From Pachyseris speciosa (Eukaryota > Cnidaria > Anthozoa > Scleractinia > Pachyseridae), in the NCBI GenBank assembly GCA_016490735.1, contig JAEMWC010000048.1, positions 1,370,001 to 1,434,000 on the forward strand: a stretch of 64,000 nucleotides of DNA, given 5' to 3'. Below the pieces are notes generated by a model. That model did no database searches. It was given only the letters and a program-made list of their open reading frames with translations, and was not told the DNA's origin. How positions within the stretch are numbered: position 1 is the first letter of the stretch; every line of letters starts with the position of its first letter. Both the position numbers and the translations under genes were made by a program. Positions 44,590-54,767 of this stretch are shown piece by piece.

Positions 44590-45984
44590 AAAGAAAAGAT
44601 CTGGATCTCAATATCAGTGACATTAAGAAATGTGACACAGAGTAACTGAATATGCATATCAATGTATCCTTCTTTTTAACCTGGAACTTCTGCATCAAAT
44701 ATTTAAATACATTTTTTTATTATTGTTGCTATTATAATTATTACTAGCTTCACTGCATTTACCATACAGTAGTGTGGATCTACACTTGCTTAGTATACTT
44801 TGTAACTACATATTTTGCACTCATTTTTCTTAAAAAAATCATGTTTTACAGCAATGGCAATCTCATTTTTCTTCAATTATGATTACAGTAAATAATTTCA
44901 TTGTACCTGTAATGTACTATATGATTTTAGAAAATAAGAACCTATTTAGTTTTCTTAGGCTAAATAGGTTCTTGTTTATAGGGGGTATAAATGGCAAATT
45001 TTAGGCTAACAGGTTCTTAATTTTTAGGTTCTCACTTGCGGGTTTTTACTGTATAGCGTAGAATTGAAATAAGATTTCAGTGGAGTGGTCTCTTTTTGGT
45101 TTCCAGGATTAAGTGGGAAGGGGCGAAAAACGAGAGTGAGCGAAAATCGTCTCTACCTCCGTACTAAAGGAAATTCTCGCACCTGCTCTCCTATTTTGAA
45201 ATCCAAGGAAGAATATATTACTCACACTCTCAATCCAAATATTCTATTTAAAGGTGTAACCATAATAAAATGATGGGATTGGCACAATAAAACAATATTT
45301 AAAACAAAACTGTGTATACCGAAGTATTCTTCGTTTAAGGAATGGTGTCGCGTTTTGTTGGGAAGTATACATGTTCTGTGCATCATTTGATGATCTCAGA
45401 AACTTAGGATTTTGTAAGGACGGAGGTTTCTGATGCAAATGCGCTTTTGTACATCATATGGCTATACAGGAAATGCAAATTTTAGCAATGGCTGTTGAAT
45501 CCAAAATACAACTGGTGGTAGATATGCATTTTCCAAAGGTAATCTGTGAAAAATAAATGTGGCTAACCCCGATTTAGATTTTCTTTATAGATTTCAGTAG
45601 TTCTCTCTAAGACATGGTTTCCCACGTAGTCGTAAATTGCGTAATAGTAACTTTGTATTAGATGGTACTGTCCTAAAATCACCGTACGGGAGGTAGCCAA
45701 GTTGGCGAGGAGGCTTCTGCTCGGCGAAATGATTGCTAAGGCCATTTTCACCCTTGTGGTTTGCAGAAGGATGGAGAAATTTGCTATTTATAATACATGT
45801 ACTGTGAAACGGCATTGCCAAATATCCAATTGTTAGAAACGGTAGCAAAATCTAATCAGAGTTTCCAGGAACATTCCTCTCAATTCTGATATTAGACGTA
45901 GGCGACAATTTTCTGTCTTTTTCTTATGCTTTTTTGGATGCTGTTCTTCAGTAACATGATTATATTAAAATGTAAATACTCATG

Positions 45985-46124
45985 ATTGTGGCTTTGAACT
46001 ACTGGCTAGGTAAAATGCTCTTAAAGTCCGAGCTTTCTCCGCTCGACGGTATCGTCATCTGTCCCTGACGATGCCGTTGAGCGGCGAAAGCGCAGGCTTT
46101 TAGACAGTAGTTCAAGGCCACAAT
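45985..46124. mobile_element. 140 bp fold-back element (block A copy)
   Basis: The outer arms ATTGTGGC(T/C)TTGAACTACT and AGTAGTTCAAGGCCACAAT pair, as do the inner arms CCGCTCGACGGTATCGTCA and TGACGATGCCGTTGAGCGG, with loop TCTGTCCC. The block B copy is at 60217-60356 with several changes confined to one inner arm. It could form a long RNA hairpin if transcribed. Confidence 0.65.
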
Positions 46125-46492
46125 AGTATTTTAATTTTATCTTATGCTTTTGTTTTATCTCGGTGAAAGATTCAAAATTTTGGTACACATTTGTACGACG
46201 TGAAAGGACAAGGGTTTCCACAACCAGTAGATAGAACACGGATTTAAATTACATTTTACCGCCTTGGAGTTTTGAGCACTTTACAGAGCACTGGGTGCTG
46301 GTCTTGAATTGGTTATCTTCTGAACAAGGAGGAGAAACAACCGTCAGAGATGAGGACAGGAAAGAGCTGCTACTTCTTAAAACTAACTGATAATTTGGTT
46401 TCGAGACCCTTTTCGCTCGTGTAGGTACTATTACTGAGCCGGGTGGTGTAAATCATGCACAAAGTATTGAACAGCAGCTGTAAGTGATATGG

Positions 46493-46748
46493 AGGCAGGT
46501 TGCCCGAGTGGTTTGGGGCGCTGGATTTCAATGCGGTCATCCCGGGTTCAAATCACGCTCTAGCCACTAGCTGGTGTTGTTCTGGGTAGTCCCTGGTTCA
46601 ACTCCTCGGTCATCTTTGTAAATAGCCAAGTGGTTTGCCTCCGGCCAGTTGGGATTCTTATCATGTTATATTTCTTTGGATTATTTGTTTCTGTATTTGC
46701 TCGGCCCCACTAACCTTGTGCTATAAATACTACCGAGGGTAAATAAAG

Positions 46749-46814
<66 letters not shown>
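46493..46814 (+). mobile_element. tRNA-Leu-like SINE with (TTA)n tail (block A)
   Basis: Same family as 29561, with the head GCCCGAGTGGTTTGGGGCGC and B box GGGTTCAAATCACGC. The body is longer, ending CTACCGAGGGTAAATAAAGG and a TTA run. Shared with block B, so it is older than that duplication. Confidence 0.75.
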
Positions 46815-47131
46815 GTAAAGGAAGTTTTTTTTAGCCAAGTTTGTTGACACAATTTTTGAAGCTTTTTTTAAAATAAAAATCGATTAATACAGTTTTCCCC
46901 ATTGTTTGTAGCTTAATAATTTTGCAATTATTTATTATTTTGTAATATATTGGATGAATTGTTTTAAAAATAAAATTATTATTATTATTATTATTCAATT
47001 ATTATTATTATTATGAATTTTATATGAAATGAATCATATATGAACTGCGGAAATGAAATCAAATGAAGAATGATCCTCGCAGTTATGAACGCAATTTATG
47101 CAATTGCGAAAAGAAGCCTGAAAAAAATTCA

Positions 47132-47179
47132 GGACTTCAACGGGGTTTGAACCCGTGACCTCGCGATTACCGGTGCGAT

Positions 47180-47205
<26 letters not shown>
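47132..47205 (-). tRNA. tRNA-like sequence, GGCTTCA family
   Basis: As in the 26.6 kb units, but the T-stem is perfect here (ACGGG/CCCGT). The acceptor and D-arm are also intact. The anticodon by position is GGT (Thr) with C33 and a register-shifted stem. Possibly closer to the ancestral, transcribed form. Confidence 0.55.
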
Positions 47206-47220
<15 letters not shown>

Positions 47221-47281
47221 AGGTCAATTGTGAGTTCATATGATCCCGTGAAAGAAATGAGTATGAATGTTATATTGACCT

Positions 47282-47296
<15 letters not shown>

Positions 47297-47322
<26 letters not shown>

Positions 47323-47370
47323 ATCGCACCGGTAATCGCGAGGTCACGGGTTCAAACCCCGTTGAAGTCC
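47297..47370 (+). tRNA. tRNA-like sequence, GGCTTCA family
   Basis: Inverted partner of the unit at 47132, identical in the tRNA part with a perfect T-stem. Followed by the CCTGAATTTTTTTCAGG hairpin, where the T-run could stop Pol III. Confidence 0.55.
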
Positions 47371-47679
47371 TGAATTTTTTTCAGGCTTCTTTTCGCAATT
47401 GCATAAATTGCGTTCATAACTGCGAGGATCATTCTTCATTTGATATTATTATTATTATTATTATGTGATTCTTGGCGTGGTTACGTTTCGGATGCGTGTA
47501 ATTTCGTGTAAAAGTTTGAACAACATGTACAGACATTTTAAACACGAATGCAGAAAGTGACAAAGGTAGTGCAACAGCAAACAACCAAAAGGACCTGTTA
47601 CAAAGTTTTCACGAGGTTTGACTTTTTATTAATTGGCCTATTTGCAATGGTAATTTTTCATTAATTAATTAACTTGTTG

Positions 47680-47790
47680 ACTGACTGACTTTTTAATTAC
47701 TTACGTATTCATTTATTACTTATTTACTTATTTTTTACTTGCTTATTCACTGACTTACTTACAGACCGTCTTATATTCTTGCATTAGCAC
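47680..47790. repeat. Tetranucleotide-rich tract, inverted relative of 32580-32702
   Basis: TTACTTAC-like units are flanked by TGACTGACTTTTTAATTAC and TACTTACAGACCGTCTTATA. It mirrors the tract at 32.6 kb on the other strand. Confidence 0.6.
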
Positions 47791-48036
47791 TCGTTCAACT
47801 TATCCACTTAAAGTCAGTTTCTGTATATATTAACGGACTGGTTTTTTTTTTTTTTTTTTCATAAATACAGTTTATTTCAAGAACACGGACGCTACAAAAT
47901 AACATTGTTTACATTACTAACGATTTACATAACTTACCTATCTAACACTACACATAGTTATTACAATACATTACACAGCCTTAAGCTACTAACAGAATCA
48001 ATACAATTCTTGGTGCCCTACTATATTAATTAATAA

Positions 48037-48383
48037 GGCTATGTCTACACTTTACCGGATAGCTCTCGTGCCGGCACGAAAACCATATCGGATAGGGCTT
48101 TTGTTCACATTCAAAACGATGATTTCGGCACGGTTTTTGCGTCGGAGCGATGCTGGGCCGCTGCGGTCTTGAAAGTGAATCGTCACATATCGGATAGGTT
48201 TTCGTGACACTTTCTGGAGTAGTGTGAACAAAGAATCGAACCGAAACGGAAATCAACAACGAGGAGCAAGGATTGCATTCTAGTGAAAAGATTATGGCGG
48301 TTTTGGGCCACTGCCGTTCACATCAGGCCGGAGTATTTTACACAACGGCATAAAATGCTATCCGGCATAGTGTAGACATAGCC
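48037..48383. mobile_element. PIF/Harbinger-like MITE, TAA target duplication
   Basis: The left terminus GGCTATGTCTACACTTTACC is mirrored at the right by AGTGTAGACATAGCC, with CCGGATAGC and GCTATCCGG further in, flanked by TAA. A short (about 25 bp) TIR and a 3 bp duplication fit PIF/Harbinger. A minus-strand open frame (48026-48259) is fortuitous. Confidence 0.7.
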
Positions 48384-48446
48384 TAAATAAAGATTTACGC
48401 TATACCACTAGGGGTAAGTAATTAAATCCACAAGGCATTGGACGCA

Positions 48447-48860
48447 TTAATAGGAAGCGAGCGAAAGCTGAAATGATTTGAAATTTTCCTTTTCAAGGGG
48501 TTTATCCTGCGTTCTGCATATCCAAATAAAATATCTGGCAATAAGAACCCTACAAGAGGTCTTCTTCTTGAAAAGAGAAGGTTTTAATCCCAATATTATT
48601 TCTGGTGTAAGTTCACTTTCTACAAATTCATGACTGGTTGCCATCCACTGTTTAAATCCTTGCCAAAATTGTGACGTGACTCTGCAGTACCAGAAAAGAT
48701 GAATTAAATTTTCCTCTTCAGATTTGCAGAAAGTACACAGATCAGTTTCTTTTATTCCTATTTTCTTAAGAAAAGAGTTTGTAGCAAGCCGTGGATGCAA
48801 AAGTTTAAACTGAAAAACAATTAGCTTGGTTACTTTAGTGCATTTAGTGCGGACTTAATT
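48447..48860 (-). pseudogene. Non-LTR retrotransposon 3' fragment (zinc-binding RT tail)
   Basis: The minus-strand frame reads TKVTKLIVFQFKLLHPRLAT, then a zinc-knuckle-like CTFCKSEEENLIHLFWYC, QFWQGFKQWM and ILIARYFIWICR-like segments, matching the C-terminal zinc-binding region of LINE ORF2 proteins (zf-RVT type). There is no start codon and no RT core upstream, so it is a 5'-truncated LINE copy, about 130 codons long. Confidence 0.72.
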
Positions 48861-49639
48861 CCCATACAATTTATGTATTTCTGTGTAAATTACTTACATA
48901 TTTCTATAACACGGCCGACCAGTGTCGGAGGCGAACTCTGTCGCTCTTAAAATTTTAAAAGGTTTATACCCTTGATTTGGTTTATTTACAAAGCTGTGCC
49001 CAACAACGAAATGGGTACTGATACCTTAAACTAAACTACTAAAATGTTATCTAAACAAGAAGTAAGATTATTTCGGATTAATTAAAGGAGCACTGTCACC
49101 GGGATTTTTGTTATTTTTGTTTCAATGCTGCCAAAATTGCTGCCTTTTATCTGTTATACCGAATCAGCAAGGTGAATCAGCAAGGTGAATCAGCAAGGTG
49201 AATTCATTGCAATGACATTTTAGTAGGGAGAGCTAACCATAAGAATTTTTTTGGTGATTTTTCAATGCAAACTTGAAATTTTAAAAAATTGGCAAGTTTT
49301 TTTTAAATTTCAATCCATTTCCATCCTCGTCATCTTTGATGGGATACGGGAGCTTATAGTATCAATGCAGTACTGCAGTCTTTGGCAGAAAAACTAGGCC
49401 ATTATTACTCAGGAGAGGAACGCCGCCCGAGTTTGAAAATGAGCTCCGTTTATAATAAATAATAATATTTATTATTTATAGTCCGCATTTTCTATAAAAT
49501 AATCAAATGCGCGTTTTCTTCGTCGTCGTCGTCGTCGAGTTTCATCCACAAAGCTCACTTCCGGCGTTTCTGCGCTAGCGCTAACTAATAATGGTCATTT
49601 GGAAAAAGTAAACTATTTTTACCTCAATAGCTAATCTTA

Positions 49640-49870
49640 ATCGCCGTGGCCTAATGGGTATCGACACCCTTTGTATTAAAGATGTTCCGGTTTTGACTCC
49701 CACTGTCGGTACCTTTTTTTTTTTTTTTTTTTTTTTTTCATCTTCTTTTTTAAATATCTTTTTTTTTCAAGTGTTATAATTATTGTAAGTTGTAAATGGT
49801 TGAGCTGTAAAGCTATTTTCAAGTGATATATGTTGATGGGGTCTATGCACACACTTCTAAGAAACAGACA
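49640..49870 (+). mobile_element. tRNA-headed SINE (first of two related copies)
   Basis: The A-box-like CGTGGCCTAATGGGTATCG and B-box-like GGTTTTGACTCCC are followed by a T-run of about 28, then CAAGTGTTATAATTATTG and TGGTTGAGCTGTAAAGC. The last two phrases recur in the copy at 50470. Confidence 0.5.
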
Positions 49871-50469
49871 CGAACCGATGAATGATGCCTGTTGTCACGC
49901 ATCGGAAAACGTCGATTCACCTTGTGTCTTTCAAGTCTGAACAACTAATATGTTAAGAGAAGTGTCCATACGAATGTTTGCAAGTGCAACAGCGAGAAGA
50001 GAGCTTTAAACATAGCCAAACTGAACTCCAGAAGGTTTTAATTTGATAGACTGCCGTGTTTCCCCGTGGCCGCTCCATACAGTACTAAACTAATTTTGAG
50101 CGGTTGTACATTTTGTTGAATAACTCAAGTACGGGACGTCACACACCCCTGAGAGTTTGACAGGTAGTTTATTTACTATTTTTTCACAATATGTCAATTT
50201 CTGGATGTTAGTTTTTCAATGATAAGTTTTATTTACGTGACGTGAAACTCACCGCAGAAACCTTACTCTCTTTCTTATGCTTCAAATGACGTATTTGTAA
50301 ACAGATTATTTTTTCTCCCACATTTCAGCGAGACTTCATTTATACATTAAAGCGAAAAAATTCTACATCGTTTGATAAGCGTTTCCTTTCTCAAACACTT
50401 AGCAGAAATATTCGTCAAAGCGAAAACAAGTGTGCTAAGTTTTTTGCAATAAATATACTATTTTTACCT

Positions 50470-50715
50470 TATTAACTATGCTGAACCTCAGTGGTTCAAG
50501 GGTCATTGATACTGCCTCTGATGCAATCAACCCAGGTTCGACTTCTACTAGTGGCGCCTATCGTGGGCTTTTTTCTTTTCTTTTCCGTCTCTCTTTTTCT
50601 CCTTCTTTTATAAATATTTTTTACAAGTGTTATTATTATTGTTCTCAATGGTTGAGCTGTAAAGCAATTTTGGGATATATGTTGATCTGATAGGGGTCTA
50701 CGGATATACATAGCA
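50470..50715 (+). mobile_element. tRNA-headed SINE (second related copy)
   Basis: CTCAGTGGTTCAAGGGTC and CAGGTTCGACTTC act as A- and B-box-like blocks. The tail shares CAAGTGTTATTATTATTG, GGTTGAGCTGTAAAGC and ATATGTTGAT with the copy at 49640. The heads differ more than the tails. Confidence 0.5.
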
Positions 50716-50929
50716 AAGAAATAGACTCCAACACAAGCTAAGCGCAATGCGTCCGATGTAAGAAAGACAGACCTCTTTCTATTCTTTTGTTTAGCGCTAA
50801 ATTAGGGATACCATACTGTTTTTTGCAAGCCCGAGTTTAGGCTAATTGTAGCCTCTTGTTTTAAGGTTTCCACTGATGCATTGGCAGTTTTAAACTTTTT
50901 AAAGTGATGGTACAATAGCGTGGTTTGAA

Positions 50930-51034
50930 ATAAGCTCCCCCTCTCTATTAAGCCCTCCTCTCTAAAAAGGCCCCCGTTAATGAGCCCTGAAATTAAATAA
51001 ATCCCCGGAGGGGCTTAATAGACCTTTTACGGTA
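50930..51034. mobile_element. Partial MITE of the CCGTAAAAGCTC family
   Basis: AATAAGCTCCCCCTCTCTAT through GGGGCTTAATAGACCTTTTACGG matches one end of the MITEs at 1643 and 35423. The other terminus is missing. Confidence 0.55.

Positions 51035-51101
<67 letters not shown>
51033..51101. repeat. (TTAC)n microsatellite
   Basis: About 17 tandem TTAC units begin directly at the end of the partial MITE. The MITE edge and the microsatellite share the TTACGGTATTTACTTAC junction. Confidence 0.9.
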
Positions 51102-51102
<1 letters not shown>

Positions 51103-51109
51103 TTGGTTT

Positions 51110-51760
51110 CAGTGAATCAATATGGCTGATGGTAGTCATGTGAATGCGTGACTGAAAAAGCTGATGAATGCGTGACTGAAAAAGCTGAAAACACGCGAGA
51201 TACACAGCTTTTTTTGGTGAAACGGTTCTGAGTTCAGAAAAACCTGAAATAAAACAATTATTGAATTCGGTTGACGCATGATACTGACGAGAACTATCAA
51301 GGCCTCGATCTGTGAGGGTAATGTTATGGAGTTCTCATTTTCCAACCGTTTGCTGAAGACGGCATCGCTCAGTGCAGTGCATATGCTACAACATTTATGA
51401 TCATGCGCAAGAAAGATTGTGCTAGGATACTCTGTTGAAGAGAATTATCGACAACTGGAAAGAATTAACCAGTACAATGTGCGTTAAAAAAAGATTATGA
51501 CGCGTTGGAAAAATAACTTCTAAACCAGCGTTGAATATTCACGCCATAATTTTGCTGCAAATGATAACGTGAGATATATAGGAAGGTGTCGCAAGAACCG
51601 ATCCTCCTTGCGAGCAAAGATATTTTCGATTTTCGAATGAACACCAGCCTCGTTGATATTGGTGTTGATAGTTGATACCTACTTTTTTGGGAGGTGAAGT
51701 ATTATTGCAATCCTGTACTACTCATATAGACCTCCATCATCCATTGCCATTATCGATTAT
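51110..51760. other. Gene-less stretch downstream of the 51767 GPCR
   Basis: A short direct duplication of GAATGCGTGACTGAAAAAGC lies at about 51143-51188. Otherwise no gene or element is recognised. The 3' UTR of the minus-strand receptor should begin at its right edge. Confidence 0.4.
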
Positions 51761-51766
51761 TACCCT

Positions 51767-52816
51767 TTACAAGTCCAAGTCTGATTCACGTGTAGCTGCT
51801 CTGAACCGCTGTTGACTTCCATCGTTTGCAGCCTCTACCCTTGCACCGTCCGCCAGCCGTCTTGGACACATGCTAAACAGAATCTTCCGATAACGCTGCT
51901 GATAGTTTTTGTTGCTGAGCCCGTAAATAAAAGGATTGATGCAAGTGGTCAGGAAGGTAAGAAGGGAGGTAAATTGATGTAATGGAGTGCCAAACCTCGC
52001 TTTTCCTACAAAATTCAACATGAGGATGATTTGATTTGGGATGTACAGAATTATTACAATGAAGCTTATAGCAGCGACCATTCGTGTCATCCTTCCTCTC
52101 AGTTTGGCTTTACTCTCCGCAGACGCAGCTGGGGACTTGGTTGTCTTAACGATCATGTGAATATAGAGGCCGATCATGATGATACAAGGCAACAACAACT
52201 TCAGCGTAATTTGCAAAGCATACCAAACCACAGAGAATATCGATCCTGATTCACTCTTCTGCCGGCAGACCTGGTTTGGGGGTGGAGCGTAGACTCTGTC
52301 TACTATGCCATTAACCATCAGGAGAAAAGACCACGCCCAAGAAAACAGGATGTAGCCAAGTACTTTTTTTCGACTAAAGGCAACGTTGTACCTGTGAGGC
52401 TTCACAACTGCGTACCACCGCTCTGCTGTCAAAAACAAAATGATGTAAACCGAGAAAAAGACGAGGTGAAAGATGATCAGACGGGCCGATATCAACCTGC
52501 AGACAATCTCACCCAGGATCGGATTTGTGGGATAAGGAAACGCGTCACCAAGAACATAAGTTGGGCTTGTGATTACGTTGACGGCGGTCAGTTCATCAGC
52601 TATCGCCAGGGTTAAAATCAATATGTTGTAGGACTTCTTTAGCAGATTTCTCTCCTGGGCAAACATCGCAATGGTCAAGGAGTTTCCAAAGATTGCTACC
52701 ACGCAAATGATAATGTACAGTTCGCGTGCCACTGGATTTCTTGCCCCATTTCTGTTGCTTGCTGGCAAAGTTGGATAGTTCGTTGCGTTTGTCGAATTGT
52801 TGAAGAGGAAATTCAT
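51767..52816 (-). CDS. Class A (rhodopsin-type) GPCR, divergent intact member
   Basis: 349 residues from ATG 52816. The frame extends to 52864 but begins there with GTG, and the ATG at 52816 opens an N-terminus rich in glycosylation sequons (NNST, NAT). TM1 GNSL, TM2 LAIADE, VCRL with the TM3 Cys, AERWYAVVKP, the ECL2 Cys (QVCRQ), TM5 LLPC, the basic third loop KAKLRGRMTR, TM6 YIPNQ and TM7 NPFIYG are present. Helix 8 is KNYQQRYRK, followed by a Cys and a Ser/Arg-rich tail. It keeps the family's FPYPT...GEI loop before TM3. It has no stop or frameshift, and the coding region shows less similarity to its neighbours than they show to one another. Orphan plasma-membrane receptor. Confidence 0.93.
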   Translation of the reverse strand: MNFLFNNSTNATNYPTLPASNRNGARNPVARELYIIICVVAIFGNSLTIAMFAQERNLLKKSYNILILTLAIADELTAVNVITSPTYVLGDAFPYPTNPILGEIVCRLISARLIIFHLVFFSVYIILFLTAERWYAVVKPHRYNVAFSRKKVLGYILFSWAWSFLLMVNGIVDRVYAPPPNQVCRQKSESGSIFSVVWYALQITLKLLLPCIIMIGLYIHMIVKTTKSPAASAESKAKLRGRMTRMVAAISFIVIILYIPNQIILMLNFVGKARFGTPLHQFTSLLTFLTTCINPFIYGLSNKNYQQRYRKILFSMCPRRLADGARVEAANDGSQQRFRAATRESDLDL

Positions 52817-53512
52817 AGTTCTTCCTTTCAACTTGTAAAAATCCTTCTCATGGGTTTTGTTCACTTGCGGGAACAGAATACTTTGGGGTTATGCCGGTTC
52901 ACAGTCACACGTTGTCTGCTTTGGTGTCTTTTGTTTTTTCATTGGTCAAAGTTCATCACAAAACCAGCATCTTAAGAAAAGTTCCATGATCTAAATGCTG
53001 GAAATGACAAAGATCGATGTTGAGCTATTAAAATCCGATTTGAACTCTGTTATTCTAGGTTTCATATAAAACAACAAAAATCTGTCGGGGTCATTCAGGC
53101 AAATAGATTTGCTTGAATGCTCAACATTGCGCCTTGAACAAGATTTTCATTTGAAAAAAAAAGATTTTCGTTTTGGTGAGTACACCTCGTGATTGTAATC
53201 GCGAAATCTTTATCCTTACGTAGCCAAATATTTGCCAATTTCTTTACTGCTTTTGCACTTGCTAGGAAACCGTCTGTCCCAGTTCTGCCACCCTGCTACC
53301 TCTTCAAAAAACACACCAGTCACCAAGTTTTATGTTTTTAGAAGAAACTTTAAGTTGCCTTTTCTAATTTTCTCTATATCATTTCATGAGCGATTCTCCA
53401 TAATACGTATAAACGAATCCAACTGTATAATGGTTCACAGAAACTTAGTACAACTGTGCGCTTCGTGACCAGGTGAGAGCCCTAACGCTATGACAAGCAC
53501 CGTAGATTTTTC

Positions 53513-53640
53513 ATGAGTTATTTTATCAAGGCAAAGTCAATAGCTAGTTGCGAGAATTGTACATTTTTTTTAATTTCCTGAGTTATTTTATCAAGGAAAA
53601 GTCAATAGCGAATAGCGAATAGCGAGAATTGTACATTTTT
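53513..53640. repeat. Two-copy direct repeat at the edge of block B
   Basis: GAGTTATTTTATCAAGG(C/A)AAAGTCAATAGC...GCGAGAATTGTACATTTTTT occurs twice, about 64 bp apart, with a triplication of AATAGCG in the second copy. It ends about 50 bp before the start of block B homology. Confidence 0.75.
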
Positions 53641-54670
53641 TTCTCCTGCGGAAGAAGTCACCATTCCTTACTAATAGGCGTTTGCGAGTGATTTATAATT
53701 CATCTTCCGAGTTCAGTGGCTCATAGCCACTTTGATTTTAATAAGGTGAATGAGGTCTGTTTGCTCAAATTCACAAACTTTTTTCATTTAAAGTTGTCTT
53801 TTCCGTTGCCGTCGATAATTTTTGTGTGCGAGCTGACAATTTTTGTTGGGGAGCAATATCCTCTTTAAAGACTGATAAAACCCAGTATTTACTAACCATT
53901 GCCAATTTCAGCTGAATGTTTACTTTATTCACCAGAATTTGGGATTAAAAAACATATTCAACGAGTTCTGCAAACTATCTTTTCCGGAAATTAACAACGT
54001 AAACTGCCAACTTGAATTAGTTTGAAAATTAATTTTATGTCATGGACCAAGTGATATGTTTTATATGGATTAAATATAGTAAACCACAATGAAGGCGTTA
54101 AAAGGCAAAGTGGTTTATTCATTTACAATCAACGTTTTTAAATGGACAATTCGAGGCTATTTCGTGATTTTGATATTGGAAAACGCAAGCACTGAATGAA
54201 ATACAGTTCATGTTTTACAGCTTCTTTTAATTTACTACCAACACCTTCAATGATATACGTACCTTCATTGCCTAACGAACTTCTGCAAAAAGTGCGGTTT
54301 GAACCACTTTAAATTAAAATGACCCAGGACAAATAAGTGATTTACAGAAATAGCTTTATTTTGCGATCACGAACGCGTTTTAAATTTCTAATTTAAGTCG
54401 ACGGTTACAGTTTTTCTCGACGTCGGTGATAACTTGAAACAACAGGAATTTTGACAAAAAGTACCAAAAATGCATTGGTTCTCAACAGTTTAAACTAATC
54501 ACCATATCTAAGACTTCCTTTTTGTGTCATTTTTATTAGATTAACCTTGTTTTAATTAAAGTTTTAAATAATATTTTTGGTCCCTGCTGCCTCATTAATT
54601 GAGAAGCTTCTCTGATGCGTTTGTTTATTTATTCATTCATTTTCGGAAGCTATGTGGGCTTTACAAAAAG

Positions 54671-54767
54671 TATATAAGGAAAGAGACATTTGAGCTACTC
54701 GTTTCACTATAAGTTCAGAGATCGGAAAGAATTAAGACATTCGTGACCAGCTGCTCTTTTTCTGCAG
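54671..54767 (+). promoter_or_regulatory. Putative core promoter and leader exon for the 56555 GPCR
   Basis: TATATAAGG at 54671-54679 and the donor CTGCAG/GTAGGA after 54767 are identical to block A. A possible acceptor is CTTTACGTCACTCTAG near 56350. The promoter region is preserved although the gene body is broken. Confidence 0.45.

Larger units (their letters stand above)
41892..45051. mobile_element. pogo/Tigger-like DNA transposon with transposase and HIRAN-like ORF
   Basis: The TIRs begin CAGTAAAAACCCGCAAGT(A/G)A and are flanked by TA (41890-41891 and 45052-45053). Block B at about 59280-59295 reads GAATGCATATAGCG, exactly the uninterrupted target. CAGT ends and a TA duplication fit pogo/Tigger. 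Subterminal AGGTTCTTA words occur several times in both orientations at each end and could be transposase binding sites. It carries two divergent genes with starts 254 bp apart. The transposase is frameshifted, so this copy is probably not autonomous. Confidence 0.93.
36278..46814 (+). repeat. Segmental duplication block A
   Basis: Near-identical to block B from GCGAGTGATTTATAATTC to the (TTA)n tail of a SINE. Without the 3160 bp transposon and its 2 bp duplication it is about 7.4 kb, the same as B. It includes the leader promoter, one intact receptor, microsatellite, fold-back element and SINE. The two blocks are direct (tandem) copies about 17.4 kb apart. Confidence 0.88.
47015..47442. mobile_element. 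Head-to-head pair of tRNA-like units within an ATT microsatellite
   Basis: A minus and a plus unit of the GGCTTCA tRNA-like family face each other across a roughly 90 bp spacer, with outer parts (CGCAATTTATGCAATTGCG) inverted. Both sides are (ATT)n, which suggests insertion into that microsatellite. Same family as the four-unit element at 26589-27691. Confidence 0.6.

Noticed and set aside
48026..48259. 77-residue open frame within the 48037-48383 MITE
   Set aside because: Covers the TIR and interior of a non-coding MITE; Arg/Pro/Ser composition without domain.
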